A stretch of DNA of 64,000 nucleotides. Origin: Amycolatopsis rifamycinica (GTDB lineage: Bacteria > Actinomycetota > Actinomycetes > Mycobacteriales > Pseudonocardiaceae). The notes under the pieces were generated by a model. That model ran no database searches. It saw only the letters and a program-made list of their open reading frames with translations, and was not told the DNA's origin. The position numbers were made by a program, and so were the translations under genes. Position 1 is the stretch's first letter, and each line of letters starts with the position of its first letter. Shown in pieces: positions 54,841 to 64,000 of this stretch. Location of the stretch: positions 62,001 through 126,000 of the forward strand of contig NZ_JMQI01000014.1 in NCBI RefSeq assembly GCF_000695625.1, in the 5' to 3' direction.

Positions 54841-56940
54841 TCAGCGGTGGTCGTAGTCGACCGTGACCGCCGGGGTCGTCGCGCGGGAGCGGCACGTCAG
54901 GATCCGGCCCGTCGCCACGTCGTCCTCCGTCAGCGCGTACCGGACGTCCATGTCGACCTGGCCGTGCACCAGTGTCGCCCGGCATGTGCCGCACGCGCCG
55001 CCCGTGCACGAGTACGGCACCTCGTACCCCGCCCGCAACGCCGCGTCCAGCACCGTCTCCCCGGCTTCGGCCGTGACGCACGTCGTCGTGCCGCCCAGCG
55101 TCACCGCCACCGTCGCCGGGGTGCCCGCCGGGTCGCGCAGGGGCGCGGCGCCGCGGAACAGTTCGAAGTGGACGTTCTCCTCCGGGACGTCGGCGTCGGC
55201 CAGGGTGCGGCGGGCCAGCTCCGTCAGGCCGCGGGGCCCGCAGAGGAACCACTCGTCGACCTTCGCCGGGTGCAGCCGGTTCTGCAGCAGCGCGCGCAGG
55301 CGCGTGGAGTCGAGCCGCCCGCGCTGGTAGCGCACGTGCGAAATGGCGAGCGCCTCGCCGACCGTGTCGAAGTGCCGCGGCCGGTGCGCGTGCAGGTCCG
55401 GGTCGCGCTCGTCGGTGCGGTAGTGGACGACGTGCAGCCGGCCGCCGAAGCCCTCGGCGAGCGCGCTCAGCTCCGCCGCGAACAACGTCGTCGCGCCCGA
55501 CGTGTTGACGTACAGCAGCGTCGCCCGGCTGTGCGGCTCCGCGCTCAGCGTGCTGACCAGGATGGACAGCACCGGCGTGATGCCGCTGCCCGCGGCCAGC
55601 GCCACGTAGTGCGCGGTTCGCGCCGGATCCGGGGCGTGCGTGAACGAGCCGGAGGGCGGCAGGACGTCCAGGGAGTCGCCCGCGGCCAGCGTCGTGGTCG
55701 CGAAGCCGGAGAAGGCCCCGCCGGGCCGCCGCTTCACCGCGATCCGCAGCTCGCCCGAGTCCGCCGGCGCGCAGATCGAGTACGTCCGCCGCACGGCCTG
55801 GCCGTCGACCACGGCGCGGACCGCCACGTGCTGGCCGGGCGAAAAGCGGAACTCCGGCGCCAGGTGCGGCGGGACGTCGAAGGTGATCGCGACGGCGTCC
55901 GCGGTCAGCGGCCGGACTTCCCGCACCCGCAGCCGGTGGAACCGGCTCGGGCGCGCGAGTCCCGGCGGCTCGGGGCACGGCTCGTGGTCGCCGAGGTCGT
56001 CGGCCGGCCGCCGCCACGCGCGGTACTCCGCCGGCGTCAGCTCCCGGCCCCATGCCGTGATGATCGGGACGTCGCGGGCGAGGTACGCGTCCCGGTTGTC
56101 CCGCCACGCCCGCAGGTAGCGGTAGAACGGCACGGCGGGGTGCAGGTGGTGCACCAGGTGGTAGTTCTGGAACAGCATCATCGGCGTCATCAGCCACTCC
56201 AGGCCCACCCGCACCCGCGTGGTGCCGAACTTGTCGCGCGGCTCGGCGGCGGGCAGGCCGTGGTGCGGCAGCCAGTCGAACCACCACGCCAGCACCGCCA
56301 GCCCGATCCGCTGCGGGAGCAGGTAACCCAGCAGCAGCTCCCGGCCGTGCCCGAAGGCGATCAGCGTCGCGGCCGCGAAGAACGCCAGCGACAGCAGCAC
56401 GATCGATTCCGCCCGTTCCGTCGCCGGGCGGGTGCGGGCGCGCGCGGTGTAGAAGCGCGCGTACCAGAAGTCGATGGTGAGCCAGCGGAACGGCAGCGAC
56501 CACCAGGCTCCCTGCGACGTCCACGCGTCGGGATCGGTGTGCGAGTCCGCGTTCGTGTTCCGGTGGTGTTCACTGTGGATGAACCGGAGCAGCGGAAATG
56601 ACGCGTACGCCGCGACGAACGGCATCGCCAGCCGCCCGAGCACCTCGTTGACCCATGTCAGCTTTCCTGCGGCGTGGTGGGCGGATTCGTGCACCACGGT
56701 GAACATCGTGAAGGTGACGATCGCGTGCAGCGTCACGGTGTAGACCGGCGGCGCGATCCCCGCCAGCAGCAGCCAGGTCGCCGTGGCCCACAGGGCGGCG
56801 CCGCCGGCGAACAGCAGGAGCGTCGGCACCGAAAGGCGGGGCAGCGGGATGCGCGGCGAGGGCACCGGGCGCGGGGACGGCACGCCGGCCGCCGCCGAGG
56901 GCGTCCGGGAGCCGCGCGGCGGGGTATCGACGACGGGCAT
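54841..56940 (-). CDS. Fatty acid desaturase fused to ferredoxin reductase and 2Fe-2S ferredoxin
   Basis: A 699-residue four-part protein. The desaturase part (about 40-300) has membrane helices and the three His boxes HESAHH (84-89), HSEHH (122-126) and HLVHHLHP (about 261-268). It is followed by an FAD-binding reductase domain with RTYSIC (385-390), an NAD-binding domain with GSGITPV (451-457), and a plant-type 2Fe-2S ferredoxin with Cys 645, 650, 653 and 683. It is a self-sufficient membrane di-iron oxygenase taking electrons from NAD(P)H. The substrate could be a fatty acyl chain or a terpenoid/carotenoid. ATG at 56940 follows GAGGAG. It is divergent from a TetR regulator. Confidence 0.93.
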   Translation of the reverse strand: MPVVDTPPRGSRTPSAAAGVPSPRPVPSPRIPLPRLSVPTLLLFAGGAALWATATWLLLAGIAPPVYTVTLHAIVTFTMFTVVHESAHHAAGKLTWVNEVLGRLAMPFVAAYASFPLLRFIHSEHHRNTNADSHTDPDAWTSQGAWWSLPFRWLTIDFWYARFYTARARTRPATERAESIVLLSLAFFAAATLIAFGHGRELLLGYLLPQRIGLAVLAWWFDWLPHHGLPAAEPRDKFGTTRVRVGLEWLMTPMMLFQNYHLVHHLHPAVPFYRYLRAWRDNRDAYLARDVPIITAWGRELTPAEYRAWRRPADDLGDHEPCPEPPGLARPSRFHRLRVREVRPLTADAVAITFDVPPHLAPEFRFSPGQHVAVRAVVDGQAVRRTYSICAPADSGELRIAVKRRPGGAFSGFATTTLAAGDSLDVLPPSGSFTHAPDPARTAHYVALAAGSGITPVLSILVSTLSAEPHSRATLLYVNTSGATTLFAAELSALAEGFGGRLHVVHYRTDERDPDLHAHRPRHFDTVGEALAISHVRYQRGRLDSTRLRALLQNRLHPAKVDEWFLCGPRGLTELARRTLADADVPEENVHFELFRGAAPLRDPAGTPATVAVTLGGTTTCVTAEAGETVLDAALRAGYEVPYSCTGGACGTCRATLVHGQVDMDVRYALTEDDVATGRILTCRSRATTPAVTVDYDHR

Positions 56941-57078
56941 CGAGCGGTCTCCTCGGTCGAGAAGCTCCTGGCGAGGCGGGAGTCACCGTAGACAACCCGC
57001 CCGGCTTTGTAAACGTTGTGCCACGTCCCGAAAAAAGGTCCCGGCCAGCCGAACGCAAGCGGTGGGTAAGCTGCCCAT

Positions 57079-57669
57079 GTGAAGGCCGTCACCCGTCCTG
57101 TCCCGGTGCGCACCCGGGACCGTCTGCTGGACGCGGCCGCCGACCTGATCGCCGTCGACGGCTGGGCCGCGGTGACGATGGGCAAGCTGGCCGCGCACGT
57201 CGGCGTCAGCAGGCAGACCGTCTACAACGAACTCGGCTCGAAGGCCGAGCTGGCCGAGGCGCTGGTGCTGCGCGAAACCGAGCGCTTCGCCGAGCGGGTG
57301 ACCGAGGTCGTCGCCGCCCACCCCGGCCGCCCGGTCGACGGCATCACCGCGGCCTTCCGTCAGACCCTCGAAGCCGCCAGGGCCAACCCGCTCATCCTGA
57401 TCGCGCTCGGCTGCCCGACGGGCGGCCGCGACGACTTCCTCCCGCTGCTGACCACCCGGCCCGAGGGCGTGCTCGAACGCTCGGTGGACGCCGTGGCGGC
57501 CCTGCTGGCGCGGTGCTACCCGGAGGTGGGGCTGACGCTGTCGGAGTGGCGGGTCGCGGTCGAGGCGTTCGTCCGGCTGCTGCTGTCCCACCTCGTGCAG
57601 CCCAGCGGCTCGGCGGCGCACGCGAGCGGCCAGATGCGCTGGGTGATCGGCCGGATGCTGGGCGCCTGA
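57079..57669 (+). CDS. TetR family regulator next to the desaturase fusion
   Basis: A 196-residue TetR protein. The HTH domain is at about 10-58 ([43 protein letters not shown] layout), and the C-terminal helical domain has [19 protein letters not shown] (about 111). The GTG at 57079 begins it (VKAVTRP); no strong ribosome site precedes it, so it may be leaderless. It is divergent from the desaturase-reductase fusion, 138 nt apart, and probably represses it in response to a lipid signal. Its last codons are duplicated 60 bp downstream. Confidence 0.9.
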   Translation: MKAVTRPVPVRTRDRLLDAAADLIAVDGWAAVTMGKLAAHVGVSRQTVYNELGSKAELAEALVLRETERFAERVTEVVAAHPGRPVDGITAAFRQTLEAARANPLILIALGCPTGGRDDFLPLLTTRPEGVLERSVDAVAALLARCYPEVGLTLSEWRVAVEAFVRLLLSHLVQPSGSAAHASGQMRWVIGRMLGA

Positions 57670-57745
57670 CGCCGCGGGCGGTTCCGGGGCGCGGAGCGCC
57701 GGGTGATCGGCCGGATGCCGGGCGCCTGACCTCGCGGGTGGCCCC
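57641..57745. repeat. 60-bp partial tandem duplication of the TetR 3' end
   Basis: The stretch from 57641 (GGGTGATCGGCCGGATG, final codons and TGA stop of the TetR gene plus about 15 bp) recurs at 57701 with few changes, giving a duplicated stop codon outside the gene. The rest of the 188-bp gap to tig holds only the tig promoter region. Confidence 0.75.
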
Positions 57746-57857
57746 CGGCCCGGTGGCGGAGGCCACTGGCCTAGACTCGGACGTCCCGGTCCGAAGCGAC
57801 CAGGGGCCATTTCCGCAGGATTGTCCACCACAATCGTTACCGCTCGAGGAGAAGACC

Positions 57858-59237
57858 TTGAAGAGCACCGTCGAGCAGCTCAGCCCGACGCGAGTCAAGA
57901 TCAATGTCGAGGTGCCGTTCGACGAGCTCAAGCCGAACTTCGACCGCGCCTACCGCAAGATCGCCCAGCAGGTGCGCATCCCGGGCTTCCGGCCCGGCAA
58001 GGCGCCCGCTCGCGTCCTGGAAAGCCGGATCGGGCGCGGCCCGGTGCTCGACGAGGTCGTCAACGAGGCCATCCCGGCCAAGTACATCGAGGCCGTCCGC
58101 GCGAACGAGGTCCGCACGCTCGGCAACCCCGAGTTCGACGTGACCAAGCTCGAGGACCGCGACGTGCTCGAGTTCACCGCCGAGGTCGACGTGCGCCCGG
58201 AGATCGAGCTGCCCGACCTCGACGGCTTCGCGATCACCGTCGACGACGTCGAGCTGACCGACGCGGAGGTCGACGAGCAGCTCGACGAGCTGCGCGCCCG
58301 CTTCGGCACGCTGACCGGCGTCGAGCGCCCGGCCGAGACCGGCGACTTCGTCTCGATCGACCTGTCCGCCACCGTCGACGGCGAGGCCGTCGAGGAGGCG
58401 AGCACCACCGGCCTGTCCTACGAGATCGGCTCCGGCCAGCTCGTCGACGGCATCGACGAGGCGATCGTCGGGGCCAACGCCGGCGAGACCAAGACGTTCA
58501 CCACCCAGCTCGTCGCCGGTGAGCACGCCGGCAAGGACGCCGAGGTGACCGTGACCGTCCAGTCGGTCAAGACCCGCGAGCTGCCCGAGGCCGACGACGA
58601 GTTCGCCCAGATGGCCAGCGAGTTCGACACGATCGAAGAGCTGAAGAACGACCTGCGCGAGCGGCTCGGCCGCGTCAAGAAGATGCAGCAGGGCGTCCAG
58701 GCCCGCGACAAGGTGCTCGACGAGCTCCTGGAGCGCACCGAGGTGCCGATCCCGGAGAAGGTGCTCGACGCCGAGATCGAGAACCGCAAGCACGACGCGA
58801 TCCACCCGTTCGACCACGACGAGGCCCAGTTCGCGAAGGCCCTCGAGGCCGAAGGCCGCACGCTCGAAGAGTTCGACGCCGAGACCCGCACCGAGTCGGA
58901 GAAGGCCGTCCGCACGCAGCTGCTGCTGGACACCATCGCCGACAAGGAAGAGGTGTCGGTCAACGACGGCGAGCTCACCGAGCGGATCATCTACCAGGCC
59001 CAGCGCTTCGGGATCAGCCCGGACGAGTACGTCCAGCGCGCCCAGCAGTCCGGCCAGCTGACCGCGATCTACGCCGACGTGCGCCGCGGCAAGGCCCTCG
59101 CCTCGGTCGTCCGCAAGGCGACCGTGACCGACGGCTCCGGCGCCGAGGTCGACCTCTCGGAGCTGTTCGGCACCGACGAGCCGGCAACCGAGGAGACGCA
59201 GGTCACCGACGAGACGGCGAAGACTCCGGCGGAGTGA
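57858..59237 (+). CDS. tig: Trigger factor
   Basis: A 459-residue ribosome-associated chaperone and peptidyl-prolyl isomerase. The ribosome-binding domain carries the signature [16 protein letters not shown] (about 45-60), the FKBP domain spans about 150-240 ([15 protein letters not shown]), and the C-terminal substrate-binding arms follow. Full length, with an acidic actinobacterial tail. The start is TTG 57858, preceded by GAGGAG with 6-nt spacing; translation reads [20 protein letters not shown]. It is followed by clpP1, clpP2 and clpX, the conserved proteostasis gene order. Confidence 0.96.
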   Translation: MKSTVEQLSPTRVKINVEVPFDELKPNFDRAYRKIAQQVRIPGFRPGKAPARVLESRIGRGPVLDEVVNEAIPAKYIEAVRANEVRTLGNPEFDVTKLEDRDVLEFTAEVDVRPEIELPDLDGFAITVDDVELTDAEVDEQLDELRARFGTLTGVERPAETGDFVSIDLSATVDGEAVEEASTTGLSYEIGSGQLVDGIDEAIVGANAGETKTFTTQLVAGEHAGKDAEVTVTVQSVKTRELPEADDEFAQMASEFDTIEELKNDLRERLGRVKKMQQGVQARDKVLDELLERTEVPIPEKVLDAEIENRKHDAIHPFDHDEAQFAKALEAEGRTLEEFDAETRTESEKAVRTQLLLDTIADKEEVSVNDGELTERIIYQAQRFGISPDEYVQRAQQSGQLTAIYADVRRGKALASVVRKATVTDGSGAEVDLSELFGTDEPATEETQVTDETAKTPAE

Positions 59238-59246
59238 AGCTGTGAG

Positions 59247-59288
59247 CGAACTTGGGCGGTGTCAGGCATTCTGCACCGCCCAAGTTCG
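59247..59288. terminator. Hairpin between tig and clpP1
   Basis: CGAACTTGGGCGGTG (59247-59261) pairs perfectly with 59274-59288 around a 12-nt loop. It begins 10 nt after the tig stop, so it separates tig and clp transcripts or limits read-through. Confidence 0.65.
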
Positions 59289-59375
59289 TTAGGGTCGGAT
59301 ACAAGATCTCAAGCATCTGAAACGACAGCGGTGGCCGTCAGCATGGGGCCGCCGCCGGCGAAAAGGCAGGCAGAC

Positions 59376-59981
59376 GTGACGCAGCACACGCCCGAGGCGC
59401 GGACCGGCACCGCAGGGCTCACCCTCACCGACTCGGTGTTCGAGCGATTGCTCCAGGAGCGCATCGTCGTCCTCGGTTCCGAGGTCAACGACGAGATCGC
59501 GAACCGCATCACCGCGCAGCTGTTGCTGCTCGACGCCGACGACGCCGAGTCCGACATCCGCTTCTACATCAACTCGCCGGGTGGCTCGGTCACCGCCGGG
59601 TTCGCCATCTACGACACCATGCAGCTCATCCGCCCGGACGTCGCGACGTACGCGATGGGCATGGCGGCCTCGATGGGGCAGTTCCTGCTCTCCTCGGGCA
59701 CGCCGGGCAAGCGCTACGCGCTCCCGCACGCCCGCATCCTGATGCACCAGCCCTCGGCCGGCGTCGGCGGTACGGCCTCGGACATCGCCATCCAGGCCGA
59801 CCTGTTCAACAAGTGGAAGCGCGAGCTGGCGCAGATCACCGCGGACCAGACCGGGCAGACGGTCGAGCAGATCATCAAGGACGGCGACCGCGACCGCTGG
59901 TTCACCGCGCAGGAGGCGAAGGACTACGGGTTCGTGGACCACGTCCTGACCGCCGACATCGCCCGTCCGGGCTCCCGCTGA
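59376..59981 (+). CDS. clpP1: ATP-dependent Clp protease proteolytic subunit 1
   Basis: A 201-residue ClpP with the catalytic triad Ser 99 (GMAASMG), His 124 (ILMHQPS) and Asp 173 (DRDRWF). [10 protein letters not shown] marks the oligomer head. In actinomycetes ClpP1 and ClpP2 form a mixed tetradecamer that degrades unfolded and regulated proteins with ClpX or ClpC. The GTG at 59376 gives the usual N-terminus (MTQHTPEAR) and has AGGCAGG upstream; an ATG at 59343 is an alternative. It lies 24 nt from clpP2, so they are co-transcribed. Confidence 0.95.
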   Translation: MTQHTPEARTGTAGLTLTDSVFERLLQERIVVLGSEVNDEIANRITAQLLLLDADDAESDIRFYINSPGGSVTAGFAIYDTMQLIRPDVATYAMGMAASMGQFLLSSGTPGKRYALPHARILMHQPSAGVGGTASDIAIQADLFNKWKRELAQITADQTGQTVEQIIKDGDRDRWFTAQEAKDYGFVDHVLTADIARPGSR

Positions 59982-60005
59982 GCCGAAGCACCAAGGAGAC
60001 TTTCG

Positions 60006-60662
60006 ATGAGCAACTTCAGGCTCCCGGGTGATGACTTCCGGGCTCCGAACCTCCCCCAGTCGCGGTACATCCTCCCGTCGTACGTCGAGCGCACCAGCTA
60101 CGGCGTCAAGGAGTCGAACCCGTACAACAAGCTGTACGAAGAGCGCGTCATCTTCCTCGGCGTGCAGGTGGACGACGCGTCGGCCAACGACGTGATGGCC
60201 CAGCTGCTGCACCTCGAGCACGAGGACCCGGACCGCGACATCCTGGTCTACATCAACTCGCCGGGTGGCTCGTTCACCTCGCTGATGGCCATCTACGACA
60301 CCATGCAGTTCGTCCGCCCGGACATCCAGACGTACTGCCTCGGCCAGGCCGCCTCGGCCGCCGCGGTGCTGCTGTCGGCCGGCACGCCGGGCAAGCGCTA
60401 CGCGCTGCCGAACTCGCGCGTGCTGATCCACCAGCCGGCCACCGAGGGCACCTACGGCCAGGTCTCCGACCTGGAGATCCAGGCGAACGAGATCCAGCGC
60501 GTGCGGCGCCAGATGGAGGTCATCCTGGCGAAGCACACGAACAAGGACCCGGACCAGATCCGGACCGACATCGAGCGCGACAAGATCCTGACGGCCGAGG
60601 AGGCCAAGGCGTACGGCATCATCGACGAGGTGCTGCCGTACCGGAAGGCGTCGGCGCTCTAG
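60006..60662 (+). CDS. clpP2: ATP-dependent Clp protease proteolytic subunit 2
   Basis: A 218-residue ClpP paralogue with Ser 117 (GQAASAAA), His 142 (VLIHQPA) and Asp 192 (IERDKIL), so active-site residues are complete. The N-terminal extension ([21 protein letters not shown] region) is typical for actinobacterial ClpP2. Together with ClpP1 it makes the hetero-oligomeric proteolytic core. The ATG at 60006 has AAGGAG 7 nt upstream. A hairpin follows its stop and precedes clpX. Confidence 0.96.
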   Translation: MSNFRLPGDDFRAPNLPQSRYILPSYVERTSYGVKESNPYNKLYEERVIFLGVQVDDASANDVMAQLLHLEHEDPDRDILVYINSPGGSFTSLMAIYDTMQFVRPDIQTYCLGQAASAAAVLLSAGTPGKRYALPNSRVLIHQPATEGTYGQVSDLEIQANEIQRVRRQMEVILAKHTNKDPDQIRTDIERDKILTAEEAKAYGIIDEVLPYRKASAL

Positions 60663-60671
60663 ATCCGCCAG

Positions 60672-60705
60672 GCCGGTGTGTGTCGAGAAGACGACACACA
60701 CCGGC
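60672..60705. terminator. Hairpin after clpP2
   Basis: GCCGGTGTGTGTCG (60672-60685) pairs perfectly with 60692-60705, with a 6-nt AGAAGA loop, 9 nt beyond the clpP2 stop. It suggests that clpX has its own promoter in the following 190 bp. Confidence 0.7.
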
Positions 60706-60808
60706 ATCCTGGTTTAGGGTCGTCCTCTGACGTGCTCCCGGAACTCGCGGGTGTTCCCGCTCGCGGCATCGGACGGGTACCGTCAGTGGCAATGCGTGAG
60801 GCTCGCAC

Positions 60809-60826
60809 CCGGTCACCTGTGACCGG
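60809..60826. promoter_or_regulatory. 18-bp palindrome in the clpX upstream region
   Basis: CCGGTCAC and GTGACCGG arms flank a CT centre, 66 nt before the clpX start. It could be an operator or a leader hairpin. The 230-bp gap holds no gene. Confidence 0.4.
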
Positions 60827-60892
60827 CGGGTCGCACCGTCGCAACACAGTCAGGCGCGGAAACCCGCGCCGGAGGGGACGAGGTCAACGGCC

Positions 60893-62188
<1,296 letters not shown>

Positions 62189-62240
62189 CGCGCCGGGCGT
62201 CTCCGGGCCGCCCGGTCCGGAGACCCGACAGGAAAGCTGA

Positions 62241-62651
62241 ATGACTGCTGATTCCTTCCCGGGTTCCGGGGCCGCTCCGGGCGGCGGCGTGCAAGCGCCG
62301 GCGCCGCCGGCCCCGGAACCCGCCGGGACCACCCCGGCCGGGCGGGTCCTGGGGTTTCGCGAGCTGAGCGAACGCGTGATCGCGTCCGCCGCCGACCGGT
62401 ACCCGTGGCTGCCCCGGGTGCTGATGGGCATGCTGGCCGTGTTCACCGGCACGTGCGTCGTCGCCGTCGTGTCCCGGCTGTCGCCCTTGCCGCTGATCCC
62501 CGTGCCGTTGTTCGTCGTCGCGGCCTACGGCCTGCGGCAGGCCCGCGGCGTGACCGAGCGGCGTCAGCTGTTCAACTGGGTGCTGCTCTTCGGGGTGGCG
62601 ACCATGGTCGGGTTCTGGCTGATCGCGGTCGTCGGCCGTTGGGTGGAGTGA
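62241..62651 (+). CDS. Small membrane protein
   Basis: A 136-residue protein. After a Pro/Ala-rich N-terminus (to about 35) and an amphipathic helix (GFRELSERVIASAADRYPW), three hydrophobic segments are visible at about 58-78 (VLMGMLAVFTGTCVVAVV), 82-96 and 110-130 (NWVLLFGVATMVGFWLIAVVG). I do not recognise the family. ATG at 62241 is preceded by AGGAAAG. It lies 52 nt after clpX and could be co-transcribed with it; function unknown. Confidence 0.75.
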   Translation: MTADSFPGSGAAPGGGVQAPAPPAPEPAGTTPAGRVLGFRELSERVIASAADRYPWLPRVLMGMLAVFTGTCVVAVVSRLSPLPLIPVPLFVVAAYGLRQARGVTERRQLFNWVLLFGVATMVGFWLIAVVGRWVE

Positions 62652-62704
62652 AGTACCGGCGTCCGGCGGGTTTGCGGACGTCCGCGGTGGGGTAAGTCAA
62701 TCCC

Positions 62705-63625
62705 GTGGTAGATGCCCTCAGACCGTTCCGGCATCCGGCACTTTTCTATCGCGGCGACACCGAGTACCTGGACGGTGTCATTCCGTTCCTGCTCGAAGGA
62801 CTCGATCGGGGCGAACCTGCGGCCGTCGCCGTTCCCGGCCGCAACCTGCTGCTGATCGAGAAGGCTCTGGAGGACCGGGCGACCGAAGTCCGGCTGATCG
62901 ACATGCAGCGGGCGGGCCGCAACCCCGGCGCCATCCTGCCCTCGGTGCTGCACGCCTTCGCCGGCGAGCACGACGGCCCGGTGCGCATCGTCGGAGAGCC
63001 GATCTGGGCCGGCCGCACGGACTCGGAGTACCCGGCGTGCGTGGAGCACGAAGCCCTCATCAACAACGCCTTCGCCGGCCGTGACCTGGCGATCCTCTGC
63101 CCGTACGACGTCGGGGAGCTACTGCCGGCGGTGCTGGCCGACGCCGAGCGCACCCACCCGGAGCTGTGGGGGCTGGCCGGGCCGTTCACCAGCTCGCGCT
63201 TCGACCCCGACGGCGTCCGCGCGGACTTCACCCTTCCGCTCGAGCCGCCGCCGGGCGCGGTCGAGCGCGGGTTCGACCTCGGGCAACTGGCGTCGCTGCG
63301 CGGCTTCGCGGAGATCTGGGCGGCCCGGCACGGCCTGCGCCGTCCCCGCCGCGACGACTTCGCGCTGGCGATCGCCGAGCTGACGACGAACAGCGTGCTC
63401 TACGGCGGCGGCACCGGCGTGCTGCGGCTGTGGGCGGAGCCGTCGCAGGTGGTCGGCGAGGTGAGCGACGACGGCACGATCGCCGAGCCGCTGGCCGGCC
63501 GCATCCCGCCCGGGGCGGCCACGCTGGGCGGCCGCGGCCTGCTGCTGGTCAACCGCCTGGCCGACCTAGTCCGCACGTACTGGGTCCCGGGCCGCACCAC
63601 CACCCGCATCCACTTCACCCGCTGA
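62705..63625 (+). CDS. MEDS domain/anti-sigma-type ATPase sensor protein
   Basis: A 306-residue protein. Residues about 8-170 are a MEDS-type sensor domain (HPALFYRGDTEYLDGVIPFLLEGLDRGEPAAVAVP). Residues about 190-305 are a HATPase_c2/RsbW-like kinase with FALAIAELTTNSVLYGGGTG (N-box) and LGGRGLLLVNRLADLV (G-box). Similar proteins in actinomycetes phosphorylate anti-sigma factor antagonists or act as one-component switches, often responding to methanogen- or redox-like signals. GTG 62705 is the only start that fits. No partner gene is adjacent in the window. Confidence 0.88.
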   Translation: MVDALRPFRHPALFYRGDTEYLDGVIPFLLEGLDRGEPAAVAVPGRNLLLIEKALEDRATEVRLIDMQRAGRNPGAILPSVLHAFAGEHDGPVRIVGEPIWAGRTDSEYPACVEHEALINNAFAGRDLAILCPYDVGELLPAVLADAERTHPELWGLAGPFTSSRFDPDGVRADFTLPLEPPPGAVERGFDLGQLASLRGFAEIWAARHGLRRPRRDDFALAIAELTTNSVLYGGGTGVLRLWAEPSQVVGEVSDDGTIAEPLAGRIPPGAATLGGRGLLLVNRLADLVRTYWVPGRTTTRIHFTR

Positions 63626-63637
63626 CCCGCACCGCCC

Positions 63638-63741
63638 GGACGACACGCGCACCTGCCCGGACGACACGGCGGCCGGTGCCGGGCGCAGCCGTGTCGTCCG
63701 GCTGAGTACGCGTGTCGTCCGTCGGGGTACGCGTGTCGTCC
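63638..63741. repeat. 21-bp-period repeat array, two inverted and three direct copies
   Basis: GGACGACACG occurs at 63638 and 63659, and its complement CGTGTCGTCC at 63690, 63711 and 63732; each series has a 21-bp period. The inner pair forms a 14-bp stem (63657-63670 with 63688-63701). The array fills the gap between two convergent stop codons (63625 and 63757), so it may act as a terminator or a dispersed repeat. Confidence 0.75.
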
Positions 63742-63754
63742 GGCGGGGTACGGG

Positions 63755-64000
63755 TCAGTCGGCGCGGGGGACGTGCTTGCCGAGGAAGCTGACCAGGCTG
63801 GGGACCACCGTGCGGTTGAACGGGTCGCCGTGCCTGCCGTGGGCGGTGTGCGCCACCGCCGGGCGGGCCGCCTCGATGTAGCGGCGGGCGCCGGTGATGA
63901 ACGAGTCCTCCGTGCCGCACCAGATGCCGTTGGGCACGCCCTTGGTCTCGTCGATGTGCCGCAGCGGGTCGAGGGCCGCCCAGTCCTGGATGCCGGTGAA
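63755..64000 (-). CDS. Esterase-like alpha/beta hydrolase, N-terminus outside window
   Basis: The last 81 codons of a minus-strand gene entering from beyond 64000, stop at 63755-63757. The fragment reads through IQDWAALDP, GVPNGIWCGTEDSFI and AHTAHGRHGDPFNRTVVPSLVSFLG. The Asp/Glu-containing WCGTEDSF strand and the His in HGRHGDPFNR look like the acid-base end of an alpha/beta hydrolase of the esterase D/antigen-85-like group. The nucleophile lies outside the window, so substrate and secretion cannot be judged. Confidence 0.7.
   Translation of the reverse strand, partial: FTGIQDWAALDPLRHIDETKGVPNGIWCGTEDSFITGARRYIEAARPAVAHTAHGRHGDPFNRTVVPSLVSFLGKHVPRAD

Overview
The window is GC-rich actinomycete DNA, with many GTG/TTG starts, dense third-position G/C and short intergenic gaps. 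The tig-clpP1-clpP2-clpX order, the DUF574-type methyltransferase, the MEDS regulator and the DUF1542-type protein all fit Pseudonocardiales. Amycolatopsis is my best guess from memory of protein style; no search was run. I see no transposase, integrase, CRISPR array or phage structural gene.

Region by region. 1-4.1 kb: a truncated DUF1542-like membrane protein, an F420-type oxidoreductase plus NTF2-like protein behind a KstR-like operator, an HxlR regulator divergent from an NAD(P)-binding protein, and an LppA-like lipoprotein. 4.2-4.45 kb: tRNA-Pro(TGG) and tRNA-Gly(TCC). 4.5-11.5 kb: a very long soluble poly-HAMP hybrid histidine kinase divergent from a SpoIIE-type phosphatase, then a DJ-1/PfpI protein behind a sigma-B-like promoter. 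11.6-16.5 kb: small proteins, an excisionase-type HTH coupled to an alpha/beta hydrolase, a 104-bp tandem repeat, a secreted BNR-like protein, a SAM methyltransferase and a small secreted protein. 16.5-25.7 kb: MarR/MFS/aldo-keto reductase, ThuA-like protein, xylose isomerase divergent from a ROK regulator, and a large secreted S8 protease. 26-37 kb: a TetR-ABC exporter operon, an amidohydrolase, a GH92 mannosidase, a TetR/MFS pair with matching operators, two overlapping Cys-rich small proteins, a DUF2127 protein and a PP2C phosphatase.

37.4-54.8 kb is the most unusual part. Two paralogous GT39 membrane glycosyltransferase loci (one with a GT2-GtrA protein, one with a sensor kinase lacking a response regulator) bracket an accessory block at 40.6-50.2 kb. 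That block holds two modules built on the same plan. In each, a minus-strand operon ends in a copy of an uncharacterised membrane protein family (shared motifs LYHWR, YVDRHPKY and the C-terminus PLRAHS). This operon is divergent from a plus-strand operon that starts with an XRE-type HTH protein, and the divergent promoters share a TACCTAC/GTAGGTA inverted-repeat operator. Module A carries a DnaJ-type zinc-finger protein on one side and XRE-cupin-dCTP-deaminase-like-ThiL-like on the other. Module B carries a degenerate nucleotide-cyclase-like protein, a Crp/Fnr regulator and an 88-residue membrane protein on one side, and XRE-glycosyltransferase-like on the other. This duplicated, co-regulated architecture is my candidate for an undescribed system; its function is unknown.

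54.8-64 kb: a natural fatty-acid desaturase/ferredoxin-reductase fusion divergent from a TetR regulator, then the housekeeping proteostasis run tig, clpP1, clpP2, clpX, a small membrane protein, a MEDS/ATPase regulator and the C-terminal end of an esterase-like gene that leaves the window.
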